A stretch of DNA of 64,000 nt from a virus. Position 1 is the first letter of the stretch; each line of letters opens with the position of its first letter. The notes beneath the pieces were generated by a model, which was not told where the DNA came from, searched no databases, and saw only the letters and a list, made by a program, of their open reading frames with translations. The position numbers and the translations under genes were made by a program. Below are positions 17,366-27,301 of this stretch, in pieces. The stretch lies in the IMG/VR virus record IMGVR_UViG_3300031669_005479, positions 62,001 through 126,000 of that record; one strand, given 5' to 3'.

Positions 17366-19864
17366 TTAGTTAACAAATGCTAAAGTAAACCATTTATCTA
17401 ATTGTGAATTATATACAAATTCTAATGCACCATAATCGGTATTAATTGTTGCACTACTACCACTATCAATTTGTTTACCATTACCACTAATTGTAATATT
17501 ATTGGTTAGTGCATCACCACCAGCATCTTTTATTTTATATGCTTGACCATCAACTGGATTACTTGGTAATGTAATTGTGAATGTTCCACCACTACTATTT
17601 GCAAGAATAACATAGTGGGTGTTATCTAATGTAATATTACTAGTAACTAATGTAGTTATATATTTGTTTGTCTTAATGTTACTCGTAACGCCTGTTACAT
17701 AATTAACATCAACCAATGAATGAAGTGCAAATGTCGTGCTATAATTGGTGGCATATTCAATTCCTTTACCAGAATTACCATCACTAAATATTGCACCCGA
17801 ACTACCTAATGCAAGTGAATATGACTCGCTTCTAACAGTAGTCGATGAAGCAGTAAGGTTGGTTCCAAATATTGACGTATTGGTAGCACCTGTAATTTTG
17901 ATAAATCCATCTGTTGAAAAATTATGTCCACATAAGTTAATGGCCGTATCGCCAGTAAAATTACCACCAAGCACAATTGTTCCACTACAATTAGTTAAGC
18001 CATTTCCAGCAGAAATGGTAGATAATGCACCAATAACGTATTCTTTATCAACCAATGATCTATTTGTATAATTTGCACAATAATTACACTGATAGGTTAT
18101 ACCAGCAAAAGTATTTACTGAATTGCATTGAGCACCAATTAGCATCGAATCTTTTGTCATTGCAACATCGAATACATATGAATTACAATTGTCCAGAATA
18201 GAAAAATTAATACACGTTGGTGATATCACAACTGTACTATTTTCACACGTTGATGAATTGCATGTGTTTGAAATAATACTTGAACCATTTATTACTGAAT
18301 AGCAATTTCCAGAAGCATTAATGACTGTATTACCAGTTAAATTGCCACCAAGACTAATCATGCATCCAGATTTGGTTAATCCATTATTTGCAAGTGAGCA
18401 CGAAAAATCACTACTATCAACATATAGTATATTTGTACCACCACTATCAATTCTAACGGGAATTTCTAAACCAACTGAAGAGCCAACCGTTGCTCTAACA
18501 TCAACCTTACCAGTAGTAACGCTACACGTTAAACCTATACGAAATATGTTATAATCAATTTCAAGTGAAGATGAATCAAAACATAGACCAGGATTACTAT
18601 TTGATAATTTAACCGCAACATTTCTATTTGTACCAATTGATGTTACACAAATACCATTGCCTTGCGTAATACCAAATTGCTGGGCAAATATTGAATATGT
18701 TAGTGTATCGCCACTAGTTATCGGATTTGGTGTAACTAAAATCCATTGACTATTAGCGTTTGTATTACCACTACTTACTGGAATAATATCACCATTCGAA
18801 ATTTCACCTAATGGTGAATAGTTATAGTCTTCAGTTCGAACCCAATTGCCAGTGCTTGCAGAATAAATTCCATTTAATGCACCATTAGTTTGTGATTTAA
18901 CTAAGATTCTATTATTTGTTGAAATAATATCAACAACATTAATACCATCAATTGTTCCACTATTGCCACTTAATGTAACATTTGTAGTTGTTGCTGCAGC
19001 AACTGCTGCATGAACATTTAGTCCAGATGCAACGCTGTCAACGTAGTATTTATCAACAAGTGAATGTTCACAATAGGTATTACTATAATCTGTAGCATAT
19101 ACTAAGCCATGTGGACAGGCAGTATTATCGGTAACCAGCATTGCTGGTATACCATTATAGTCAATTGCTATAATAGCAGCATTTGTTGTATCATTACTTG
19201 AGGCAACACTACCACTCTGTGATTTTAAATAAATCGCACCATTAGATTTAGCATTTAATGCAATATCTGTATTATTTGCACTACTTAGACAAATGCCATT
19301 TAAATCACCCAAAGTTAATAATTGTGTGCCTGAAATAGTTGTTGGCGTAATTAATGTTCCACCTAAACATATTTTTTGACTAGTATTGCCCAATCCATTT
19401 GTTGCACCTGTGATTATAATGCTTAATATTTGACCAGTTTTTCCCGTCACGTATGCTGCATCAACAAGACTACGTAAATTATAACCACCACTGTAATCGC
19501 CACCATACTGTAAACCAAGCGTATTTCCAGCACCACGACCATCAATAAAAACCGTAGAACCAGTTATGGTTCCACCTAGTTTTACTGCTGTGCCTACTTT
19601 AGTCAAGCCATTATACGCTGAAGTAATGCCAGTATTTGCCAAACCACTATCTTTAATGACCAAGCCACTATCAGTAACGTTTAAATGCCACCAATAATCA
19701 ATATTGGCAATATTAATTGTTAAACCAATATATCTTAACGCTTGTGGTATTGCAGCAATTGCCTCTGCAATATCAGTATATGGTTGATTACTAGAATTCA
19801 AATATTTAATATCAACTGGTTTACCAGCATTGATTTTTAAACCATCGTTTAGTATAATTGCCAT
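17366..19864 (-). CDS. Modular tail fibre protein
   Basis: An 832-residue fibre. It contains several copies of a short module of the type NGLTKxGxxVxLGGxxTG(N/S)T (for example near residues 85-105 and 490-510) and a domain at about 275-395 with RILVKSQTNGALNGIYSAST and WILVTPNP. That domain is a common phage tail-fibre fold, shared with the product of 20996-23305. The C-terminal 90 residues (FTITLPSNPVDGQAYKIKD to WFTLAFVN) are a distal tip domain shared with that same paralogue. The N-terminal 70 residues (GLKINAGKPVDIKYLN) look like an attachment region. Many cysteines occur in the middle. Confidence 0.75.
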   Translation of the reverse strand: MAIILNDGLKINAGKPVDIKYLNSSNQPYTDIAEAIAAIPQALRYIGLTINIANIDYWWHLNVTDSGLVIKDSGLANTGITSAYNGLTKVGTAVKLGGTITGSTVFIDGRGAGNTLGLQYGGDYSGGYNLRSLVDAAYVTGKTGQILSIIITGATNGLGNTSQKICLGGTLITPTTISGTQLLTLGDLNGICLSSANNTDIALNAKSNGAIYLKSQSGSVASSNDTTNAAIIAIDYNGIPAMLVTDNTACPHGLVYATDYSNTYCEHSLVDKYYVDSVASGLNVHAAVAAATTTNVTLSGNSGTIDGINVVDIISTNNRILVKSQTNGALNGIYSASTGNWVRTEDYNYSPLGEISNGDIIPVSSGNTNANSQWILVTPNPITSGDTLTYSIFAQQFGITQGNGICVTSIGTNRNVAVKLSNSNPGLCFDSSSLEIDYNIFRIGLTCSVTTGKVDVRATVGSSVGLEIPVRIDSGGTNILYVDSSDFSCSLANNGLTKSGCMISLGGNLTGNTVINASGNCYSVINGSSIISNTCNSSTCENSTVVISPTCINFSILDNCNSYVFDVAMTKDSMLIGAQCNSVNTFAGITYQCNYCANYTNRSLVDKEYVIGALSTISAGNGLTNCSGTIVLGGNFTGDTAINLCGHNFSTDGFIKITGATNTSIFGTNLTASSTTVRSESYSLALGSSGAIFSDGNSGKGIEYATNYSTTFALHSLVDVNYVTGVTSNIKTNKYITTLVTSNITLDNTHYVILANSSGGTFTITLPSNPVDGQAYKIKDAGGDALTNNITISGNGKQIDSGSSATINTDYGALEFVYNSQLDKWFTLAFVN

Positions 19865-19902
19865 TATTCGTTGTTTATATAATTAAACTTTCATGTATAA
19901 CA

Positions 19903-20967
19903 CTAACTTATTGACATTGTTGATGTTACACTTGATTGATAATTACTAATATATAATTTATAACTTTGTCCTGACCACAATCCATTGGCAACGCCATTTA
20001 CAGTATCGGGTGCTGGAAATAGATTACCCGCAGCAGATACTACACCACCGATTATACCATTATTAAGTGCACTCACATACCATGTAGTTTTTGTCGCATA
20101 TGCAATAGGAACTGCAAACCAAATATAATCACTATCACCGCTATTAAAATTAATATTTAATATACCATTGCCACTAGCAACAACTTTAGTACCACCTGTT
20201 ATTAGTGCAGCAGTACTAGCTGGACGACCCGTACCAGATGCACCAGTAACTGTTAAATTTCCCCAATAATATGGATAAATACCAGTTATTGAGGCATTAG
20301 CAAAACCAGTATTTCCAGAAGTCAATGGATTTGGAGATACTGTACTATTACCACCAGCACTATCCTTGACAACTGGACCAGCACTATAGTATACACACGA
20401 ACTCCACGCATTTGAACCTTCAATAACAATATAGTTTGATGCAATTTCAATATCAACAAGTGCACCACAAATATGATTTCCTGCAACACCTGTACCAACA
20501 AAACAATGACTTACAGCACAACCACTTCTATATGGAGTTGCACTACTATATTGTGGAGTAATTGAGCCCATATTAAATGATGAGCATACCTGAAATGTAT
20601 TACTACTGCCAACTTCCTTATTTCCAGAAATAGATAATGATAAGCTATTTGATGGCTCAACAACAACTGGCTGCAATGTTGGAACTAAAATATCTCTCAA
20701 TATTTCATTTGAAGTCTTACCAGTTAACTGTGTTCCAGCACAAATTCCACCAACTGTTACTGACGCAGGTGTTGCTAGATTATAAACAATGCCATCAGTA
20801 ATACCACTCACAACCAACACATCCACATACTTTTTATCAACAAGCTGTGTATCTCCAGTAAAATTTGGATGTATTGCATATTTAGTATTACCACTTAATG
20901 TCAAAGTAGTTCCAGCACGTTGCTCAACGTGCTGGTCATCAATTTTAATTTTAGTATTAAATGCCAT
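19903..20967 (-). CDS. Fibre-associated protein, paralogue of 25627-26733
   Basis: A 354-residue protein. Residues about 65-105 (TVGGICAGTQLTGKTSNEIL, then LVPTLQP) and the C-terminal part (IWFAVP...KTTWYVSALNNGII, then LYISNYQSS) match the same positions in the product of 25627-26733. The N-terminal 50 residues carry a short YAIHPNFTGDTQLVDKKYVD segment typical of fibre necks. No enzymatic motif. It alternates with the large fibre genes in the cluster, which suggests it pairs with them as an adaptor or tip protein. Confidence 0.7.
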   Translation of the reverse strand: MAFNTKIKIDDQHVEQRAGTTLTLSGNTKYAIHPNFTGDTQLVDKKYVDVLVVSGITDGIVYNLATPASVTVGGICAGTQLTGKTSNEILRDILVPTLQPVVVEPSNSLSLSISGNKEVGSSNTFQVCSSFNMGSITPQYSSATPYRSGCAVSHCFVGTGVAGNHICGALVDIEIASNYIVIEGSNAWSSCVYYSAGPVVKDSAGGNSTVSPNPLTSGNTGFANASITGIYPYYWGNLTVTGASGTGRPASTAALITGGTKVVASGNGILNINFNSGDSDYIWFAVPIAYATKTTWYVSALNNGIIGGVVSAAGNLFPAPDTVNGVANGLWSGQSYKLYISNYQSSVTSTMSIS

Positions 20968-20995
20968 TATTTTTTAATTAAAATTCATATGCTCA

Positions 20996-23305
20996 TTAGT
21001 TAACAAAAGCAATTGCACTCCAAAACATACCATTATATACAAATGTTACTGAACCATAATCGGTGTTAACTACGGATGTGCCAAAACTATTAATACATAC
21101 ACCATTACCATTGATTGTTATTGGGTCATTTAAGGCATTTCCACAAACATCAACAATTGATATTCTCTGACTTCTACCATCACAAACAACTGGTGATGCA
21201 GGTAAAAATATTTGAGATGTTGAAACACCCGAAACTAAAATTATTTCATCACAACTAAACGCATAATAACTTCCACCACTATAAAGACCATTAAGTTTTA
21301 TTTTACTGGTAATTATGCAGGTATTTACCTCATTATCAACATATTGTTTATCTGGAATCCAACGTGGATTATTATTACAATAATTATCACCGTATGTTAA
21401 ACCACTCGTTGTAAGATAAACAGTTGTAGGTGCACTAGATACCTTATTCGACAATACCAAGCACGTATCGCAAATATCTAAACTACTTCCATTTGATGGG
21501 TTTGAACAATGATACGAACTAATGGTATTACTACCACCAGATAATCCCCATTGTGCTGCAGCAGCCGAATATGAGCAAATATTAAACTTTGAATTCGAAT
21601 ATACTGTATTTAATTCAAAACTTGCAAGTCCATAAATATTTGTATTATCCGATTGTAGACGTAATGTATTTCCAGATAAATTAATTACAGTATTGCCAGT
21701 TAAATTTCCACCTAATTTAACAATTTGACCACTTTTTGTTAGACCATTCGTTGCACCAGTAATTGCTGAATTAAGAACAGCACCACCGCTAATCGTTTTT
21801 ACTATTTTATCTGATGAATTCCAAACAAGTATTGAATCACTGTTTAATCCACTAGCGGGTGCTGTGTTAACTTTTATAATACCAACAGTATCAATACAAT
21901 GACCCGAATTATTTAAAGATACACTTGATGTTCCACCACTGGTAAACAGTCCAATATTATTTGCATTAACACAGTAATTATTCAATGATATGTTTTCACC
22001 ATACAATAAATTATATGCGCCATCAATGCAAGTATTGTTTGTTAGATTACCACCCAATGCAATATTTCTACCAACACTTGTTAATCCATTTGTAGCACCT
22101 GTTATTGCGCTATTTATAACTGCTTGCGATGTGTTATCAAGACAAACATTATGACTATCATATTTACAAATTCCATTTGTTGAACCAGTTACTGCAGAGT
22201 TAATGGTTGCTATTGTAGCAGTAGTAAGACAAACATTTCTAGCACTACTACTGATTCCAGTTCCAGTTGCACCTGTAAGCGAACTACTAAGTATTGATTG
22301 AACGGAATTTGTTAAGCAAACATTATGACTATCATATTTACAAATTCCATTTGTTGAACCAGTTGTTGAACTATTAACGATATCCTGTGTTGGAACATCA
22401 AGATTAATTACACGAACACCACCTAGAGTATTTATTGTAATACCCGTACCAGCGATTATATCAGATATGTGTGAGAATAATATAAATTCCAGTGGTGTAG
22501 TATCAACATATATTGGGTCTGGAGTTACTAATACCCATGCAGTATTACCATTTGTAGCACCAGAAAGCACCCACATATATGTGCCACTTACTACCTCACC
22601 AGTAGGAACCCCATCAAAATCAGGACTACGACCCCAAGTTCCAGTACTTGCACTATATACGCCATTTGTTACGCCACTAATTTGGTCTTTAACCAATACT
22701 CTATCACCACTTATAATAGAAATTCCATCAATGGCAGTTAAACCACTTAACGGTATTGAACCAGTTGTTGCAACTTTTACCGCTGCTTTTGGTCTTAATC
22801 CAGTTGCAATAGTATCGGCATATTTTTTTGTAATCAGTGAATTGCTGCTAAAATTTCCACTATAATCACTAGCGTATTGAATACCAATAGGTATTATGCG
22901 ATTATCTGCTATCGTTAGCGAAGTGCCACTACTAATTGTAATGGTTGTTCCAGTAGTTAGTGCACCACCCAATATAACGGTACTACCACTTAATGTAGTG
23001 TGCAACCCATTAGTTGCAAATTCTAGCGTCCCACTTCCACTATTAAATACTTGCCAACCATTGATATTGCCAACATTCGCAACATCTTTAAGTATATAAT
23101 ATTTACTATCACCACTAACATATACAATTGTTGAGTATGCTTTTAACTGACCAGATGCTGCAGGTAAATCAGTCTTACCTGAAAGTGAATATAAATCACT
23201 TAATGTTGCAACTGCAGTTCTGAAGCCACCTTTAATAAAATCACTATCAACAACTGCCAAATCTGGGTTGTTATGTATTAATATGTCTGATTGTCTTAAT
23301 GCCAT
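20996..23305 (-). CDS. Modular tail fibre protein
   Basis: A 769-residue fibre that is a paralogue of the product of 17366-19864. About residues 170-290 carry the domain with DRVLVKDQISGVTNGVYSAS, then GTWGRSPDFDGVPTGEVVSG and WVLVTPDPIY. Residues 310-400 hold repeated short units of the type NSxxTGxTNGICKYDSHNVCL. A TNGLTKSGQIVKLGGNLTGN module lies near 535. The C-terminal tip (ASPVVCDGRSQRISIVDVCG to WSAIAFVN) matches the other paralogue. A tail fibre or receptor-binding role is inferred. Confidence 0.75.
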   Translation of the reverse strand: MALRQSDILIHNNPDLAVVDSDFIKGGFRTAVATLSDLYSLSGKTDLPAASGQLKAYSTIVYVSGDSKYYILKDVANVGNINGWQVFNSGSGTLEFATNGLHTTLSGSTVILGGALTTGTTITISSGTSLTIADNRIIPIGIQYASDYSGNFSSNSLITKKYADTIATGLRPKAAVKVATTGSIPLSGLTAIDGISIISGDRVLVKDQISGVTNGVYSASTGTWGRSPDFDGVPTGEVVSGTYMWVLSGATNGNTAWVLVTPDPIYVDTTPLEFILFSHISDIIAGTGITINTLGGVRVINLDVPTQDIVNSSTTGSTNGICKYDSHNVCLTNSVQSILSSSLTGATGTGISSSARNVCLTTATIATINSAVTGSTNGICKYDSHNVCLDNTSQAVINSAITGATNGLTSVGRNIALGGNLTNNTCIDGAYNLLYGENISLNNYCVNANNIGLFTSGGTSSVSLNNSGHCIDTVGIIKVNTAPASGLNSDSILVWNSSDKIVKTISGGAVLNSAITGATNGLTKSGQIVKLGGNLTGNTVINLSGNTLRLQSDNTNIYGLASFELNTVYSNSKFNICSYSAAAAQWGLSGGSNTISSYHCSNPSNGSSLDICDTCLVLSNKVSSAPTTVYLTTSGLTYGDNYCNNNPRWIPDKQYVDNEVNTCIITSKIKLNGLYSGGSYYAFSCDEIILVSGVSTSQIFLPASPVVCDGRSQRISIVDVCGNALNDPITINGNGVCINSFGTSVVNTDYGSVTFVYNGMFWSAIAFVN

Positions 23306-23337
23306 TTTTTTTTAAATTTTATTTATTTTCAATAATT

Positions 23338-25614
23338 TTATGAAAATACTAGATTATCTCCCGTATATGCATTAGTAGCATTGGTTTTCCATACTTTATA
23401 GTTTAATGATTCACCATATGAATTGATAACGCTTACTTGAGCGAGTTGCGACCATGCCCCAAAATCTTGTGCAATACCATTCTTCAAAATACTCGTTATG
23501 TCACCATATGTTGAAGGATATGCGTAATAGGTATAGTTACTACCAGCAGTAATCGCATTCCAAGTTAATGATTGTGATGATAGAAAATTTTTATTAGCCA
23601 GTGCTTTTATTTGTGTCGATGTTAGTGTCGTATTAATATTAAATCCATAATATGAAAAATATTTAAACGATATGGATAGTGAGCCACCATTTCCTGTAGT
23701 ATATTGATCAGTATATGTGATTCTATAATCAATCGATGTGGCACTTGTTGGAATTCCATTATCAAGAGTAGGAGAAATTGTTGCTGTTAGCGTATTTAAA
23801 CTACTTCCAGAGGCCAATACAACATATGAACCACCATTATATCTTCTTTCTAGCGTCCATGCTGTAATCTTAACCAATATACGATTTGAAGTAATTGAGC
23901 CACTCGGACTACTAATTACATTCCCCTTTTCCCTAACTGTTTGTGTTTCTGGCGATGTAATGGTTCCATTAAGTAGAGATGATATTGTAGGTGCAACATA
24001 TGCTTGTGGCGTAACTGTAATTATTGTACTTCCACTACCACCTGCACTATCAATCACACTATATTTGTATTGAATTGCAGTAGCATTAAATCTATTTGCG
24101 CTATCGTCAATATTATGTGTATACGTTGTTGCACCAGTACTAGTTGTTAATACATTCCAACCAGAACCTCTATTATATTGAAGACTTGTACTTGCAACGT
24201 GTGCACCGACCGTATTTATTGTATACGAAAAACTTAAATTAACTGTTTTACCTGATTGACCAAAACTAACATCACCAGTACCTAAATCACTTAAATTTAT
24301 CGTAGGAACTAGTGCTTCGGCTAACGCTAACTTTATCACATCATTTGCAGTTTTTCCACTAGCAGGAATAATATCACCATTAAGATATTTGCCAAATGTT
24401 TTACCACTTGCAATACTTACCGTAATATTAGAAGTAAATTTTTCACTAGCACTACAACTTGAATTGATTATTATATTGTTTCCAACCTGTGATATTGAAG
24501 TATTTCCACTACCAACAAGAGAATTAAAGCACATATTTCTATTCAAAACACTGCTATAAACGCCAATTCCTGTTCCTAGATTTGTTCCACCTGTTACTGC
24601 AACACGACTATCATTTGAACTTGAATATATTATTAAACAGTTACCTCTTTGAGAAATTGTTGTATCTCCACTAGAAATAAGTGTCCTAAATTGTAAAGTG
24701 CTACCAGTTTTTTGAGAAAAAATTCCATAACCGCTTCCAACATTTTGTGCAGTAATTACAGCACTTGTACCCGATAAATAAACAAACGCATCATCATATG
24801 TAATATTAATATATGAAGGTGTCTTCGATTTTATTGTTCTTAATTGCATTATATTGCTTTCAGTATCCGAATAAATTGGACCACCTATCGTAATTGTATT
24901 TCCAGTTAATAAACTGCCAGTAACTATCGAAACAATTGCCGAACCATTGTTATATGGTGACCCAGATATCCAAGTAGTTGCGGTATATGGAAATGTAGTA
25001 ATACCATTATAATATAATGCATTTCCATATACAGGTGCTGCATTTCCTAAAATTGTTTCTAAATTACCATCAACAAAATTCCAACCATTCTTAGCGTCAA
25101 TTGTTGTTTCTGACCAAACCCAAGATTTAACAGGTAGGGTAGTTTTTACGTATCCTCTTTTAGGTATGCCATCTGTAGGAGTGCCAATACGTATAATACC
25201 ATTACTATCTCTATAATAGTTATTATACAATGAGTTATAATTACCACTATAATTGGTTGCATCCAATAAGTTTGTTATAGGTAGTGTTTGAATACCAGTA
25301 TAACCACTAAAAAATCCAATATTTGTGCCACCTGTAACAAAATTACTTGTTGGTATTGTGGTATCATATATTTTTTCAATCAGTGTATTAATGTCATTTT
25401 TAAACCAATATTCTTTATTAACACCAGTGGTTCCACTATCATTAATAACAACTGTTAGTCCGACATATCTCTCACTTGAAGGAATTATATTGAACACTTC
25501 GGTATGTGAAGAATAGGGTAATGGAGTACCATTCAACGTTCTTTCACTTAGATATCGTTTATCGGCAGGTGCAGGTGCTGCTATTTTTAAATTTGAATTT
25601 AATTGTATTGACAT
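23338..25614 (-). CDS. Modular tail fibre / baseplate-attached protein
   Basis: A 758-residue protein. The start (IQLNSNLKIAAPAPADKRYL) resembles the start of the product of 17366-19864. Residues about 290-390 contain two diverged copies of the NxGxGxGI(Y/F) ... GxTxIxQxGN module. Residues 405-440 (GKYLNGDIIPASGKTANDVI, then LVPTINLS) match the shared block of 19903 and 25627. The C-terminal 300 residues look like Ig-like or fibronectin-like strands (GSGWNVLTTSTGATTYTHNI; RYNGGSYVVLAS). Probably a fibre linking baseplate and tip. Confidence 0.7.
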   Translation of the reverse strand: MSIQLNSNLKIAAPAPADKRYLSERTLNGTPLPYSSHTEVFNIIPSSERYVGLTVVINDSGTTGVNKEYWFKNDINTLIEKIYDTTIPTSNFVTGGTNIGFFSGYTGIQTLPITNLLDATNYSGNYNSLYNNYYRDSNGIIRIGTPTDGIPKRGYVKTTLPVKSWVWSETTIDAKNGWNFVDGNLETILGNAAPVYGNALYYNGITTFPYTATTWISGSPYNNGSAIVSIVTGSLLTGNTITIGGPIYSDTESNIMQLRTIKSKTPSYINITYDDAFVYLSGTSAVITAQNVGSGYGIFSQKTGSTLQFRTLISSGDTTISQRGNCLIIYSSSNDSRVAVTGGTNLGTGIGVYSSVLNRNMCFNSLVGSGNTSISQVGNNIIINSSCSASEKFTSNITVSIASGKTFGKYLNGDIIPASGKTANDVIKLALAEALVPTINLSDLGTGDVSFGQSGKTVNLSFSYTINTVGAHVASTSLQYNRGSGWNVLTTSTGATTYTHNIDDSANRFNATAIQYKYSVIDSAGGSGSTIITVTPQAYVAPTISSLLNGTITSPETQTVREKGNVISSPSGSITSNRILVKITAWTLERRYNGGSYVVLASGSSLNTLTATISPTLDNGIPTSATSIDYRITYTDQYTTGNGGSLSISFKYFSYYGFNINTTLTSTQIKALANKNFLSSQSLTWNAITAGSNYTYYAYPSTYGDITSILKNGIAQDFGAWSQLAQVSVINSYGESLNYKVWKTNATNAYTGDNLVFS

Positions 25615-25626
25615 ATTCTAAATATT

Positions 25627-26733
25627 TTAATTTGTAAATGTTAATGAATAACCAACAGTACTTGTTTGATAATTACTAATATAAAACTCATAAGAAATTG
25701 CAGACCAACAAGAATTTGGAGAATTTACTAATATTGCCGTAGGAGAATTAAATAATCCACCAGGTATTGATTCAGTATTGGTTGTCGGAGCATTTGAACC
25801 ATACCATTTAGTCTTAGTATTACCAGCAGGGATAGCAAGCCAAACATATTTTGTTGCCACATTATAGTTAACTGTAACATTTCCGCTACTAATACATACA
25901 CATTTAGTACCACCTGTCAACAATGTTGAACTTGCAATTGGTTGTGTATTGCTACTACCATAGAAATATGGGTAAATACCACATACTGGAATGTTCACTG
26001 TGGGTGAAATTCCTGCAGAACAACAGGTCATTCCACCAATACTTCCATCACTTTTTAATGGATATTGACCTGCGGAATAACTAACATTAAGCGAAATATT
26101 ATGACATCCAAATTGAATTTGATGTGGCTGCAATGCAATTGAATTGCACAGTGATGATGATACTGCACAACACGTAGAACCATTATCGGCAGTATAATTA
26201 TATGCCGTTGGTAATCCAGTTCTAACTGAGGTTCCACCACAATACACAGGATTTACGCTGCCTTGATTATATATTGCGCATGTTGTAAATACACAACCAG
26301 TTCCAACTTCCAATGGATTTGTCGCAGATGTTATTGATAATGTTACATAGTTTGGAGTACAAATTGGACTTAATGTAGGTGAAACAATCTGTTCAATAAT
26401 ACATGACAAGGATTCACCAACAATTGGAGTACCTGCAGGTAATCCACCAACACTACATGTTGTTGGAGAAGAACCATTATAAATTGTTGAACCGCCAGAT
26501 ACTGACGATAACGCTAAACGAATTTTATTTGATGCATTATCATAGGTTAACACATACCCATCCGTTGCAGGATTTGCACCATCAGCAGTAATTATAACAT
26601 TACTACCATTTCCATCACTTAACGTTAATCCGCTGGTAGATAAAATTTGAGTTTGACCCGATAATGCCAATTCACTCCCGTCAAGTTGTTTAAATTGTAT
26701 ATTATCAAGATTTGGACGACTAAAGAATGCCAT
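25627..26733 (-). CDS. Fibre-associated cysteine-rich protein
   Basis: A 368-residue paralogue of the product of 19903-20967: shared VGGLPAGTPIVGESLSCII block with VSPTLSP, shared AGNTKTKWYGSN and YEFYISNYQTS near the end. It carries an unusual number of cysteines (SSTCCAVSSSLC-like and GMTCCSAG segments), which may be buried rather than paired if assembly is cytoplasmic. The N-terminus (PNLDNIQFKQLDGSELALSG) is a fibre-type start. A GTATTTAT motif lies about 90 bases upstream, with a hairpin-rich leader between. Confidence 0.7.
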   Translation of the reverse strand: MAFFSRPNLDNIQFKQLDGSELALSGQTQILSTSGLTLSDGNGSNVIITADGANPATDGYVLTYDNASNKIRLALSSVSGGSTIYNGSSPTTCSVGGLPAGTPIVGESLSCIIEQIVSPTLSPICTPNYVTLSITSATNPLEVGTGCVFTTCAIYNQGSVNPVYCGGTSVRTGLPTAYNYTADNGSTCCAVSSSLCNSIALQPHQIQFGCHNISLNVSYSAGQYPLKSDGSIGGMTCCSAGISPTVNIPVCGIYPYFYGSSNTQPIASSTLLTGGTKCVCISSGNVTVNYNVATKYVWLAIPAGNTKTKWYGSNAPTTNTESIPGGLFNSPTAILVNSPNSCWSAISYEFYISNYQTSTVGYSLTFTN

Positions 26734-26763
26734 ATTAGTTTATATTTATTATCAATAATTTTT

Positions 26764-26814
26764 GTAACATCACGACCGTATGGTTAGTTACGAAATTCGA
26801 GCATTTATGCTCGA
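26764..26814 (-). promoter_or_regulatory. Structured 5' leader with hairpins
   Basis: Between the promoter motif at 26826 and the start codon at 26733 lie two inverted repeats: TCGAGCAT/ATGCTCGA with a 2-base loop (26797-26814), and GTAAC/GTTAC enclosing ACC/GGT (26764-26791). They may stabilise the leader or control translation. Confidence 0.4.
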
Positions 26815-26825
26815 TTATATTTATA

Positions 26826-26833
26826 ATAAATAC
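26826..26833 (-). promoter_or_regulatory. Putative late promoter GTATTTAT
   Basis: The minus strand reads TTTGTATTTATTATAAA. The distance of about 92 bases to the next ATG is the longest of the fibre-cluster set, leaving room for a structured leader. Confidence 0.5.
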
Positions 26834-26863
26834 AAAAGACTTCAATTAAAAACAAAATAAAAC

Positions 26864-26899
26864 AAAAAACCCCACAAGAAATTTTCTTGTGGGGTTTTT
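26864..26899 (-). terminator. Rho-independent terminator
   Basis: A strong inverted repeat, CCCCACAAGAAA with TTTCTTGTGGGG, flanked by an A-tract on the left and a T-tract on the right, so it can act in both directions. It lies downstream of the tRNA. Confidence 0.9.
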
Positions 26900-27036
26900 A
26901 TATTAATTTAAATCTTATAAACTAAATCTATCTTGTTTACGTGCTTTTCTTCGAAGTTCATTTACTTCACGAAGTGCATTAGGATTAAATCTTTCACGCC
27001 TAACCACACTAACAAGATGATTAAATTCATTTTCAG

Positions 27037-27122
27037 TAGCGGGAGAGAAAGTCGAATTCTCACTTGCATTAGATGTCTCAAGGTTATGAGCCTTGCGTGT
27101 TAGCCATTTACACCATCCCGCA
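27037..27122 (-). tRNA. tRNA with anticodon CAU and long variable region
   Basis: On the minus strand a full cloverleaf can be drawn: acceptor TGCGGGA with TCCCGCT (six of seven pairs; the first position is T-T), T8-G9, D stem GTGT/ACAC with loop AAATGGCTA, anticodon stem CAAGG/CCTTG with loop CTCATAA (anticodon CAT), T stem GAGAA/TTCTC with loop TTCGACT, discriminator A. The variable region has 17 bases with a possible small CAT/ATG stem, as in class II tRNAs. No CCA is encoded (CTG follows). A late-type promoter motif lies 132 bases upstream and a terminator downstream. Identity (Met, initiator-like or Ile2) is uncertain. Confidence 0.85.
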
Positions 27123-27253
27123 ATATATTTTTTAAACCATTTTCTTCTTTTAATGAACGTTGTCCTAGGACGATACAAACATACAATACATTTTTTAAAT
27201 ATGCAAGCATTTTTTTAAAAAAAATGAAAAATTTTATATTCGGTCTTGGAATA

Positions 27254-27261
27254 ATAAATAC
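27254..27261 (-). promoter_or_regulatory. Putative late promoter GTATTTAT
   Basis: The minus strand reads CTTCGTATTTATTATTCC, 132 bases before the 5' end of the tRNA. The stretch between them (27123-27253) has a GTCCTAGGAC palindrome and no convincing gene. Confidence 0.5.
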
Positions 27262-27301
27262 GAAGAAATTCTAAAAAAGTTACAATTTTTTATAAAAAAT
27301 A

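Noticed and set aside
8341-26733. Diversity-generating retroelement acting on fibre genes
   Set aside because: No reverse transcriptase gene and no template/variable repeat pair were seen in the window; the repeats found are coding cassettes in register.
26915-27178. An 87-residue reading frame starting with TTG (YRPRTTFIKRRKW...)
   Set aside because: The complete tRNA cloverleaf lies inside it, the only in-frame start is TTG, and no fitting start signal is seen. It is treated as a shadow of the tRNA region, although its last 35 codons read plausibly and could be checked for homologues.
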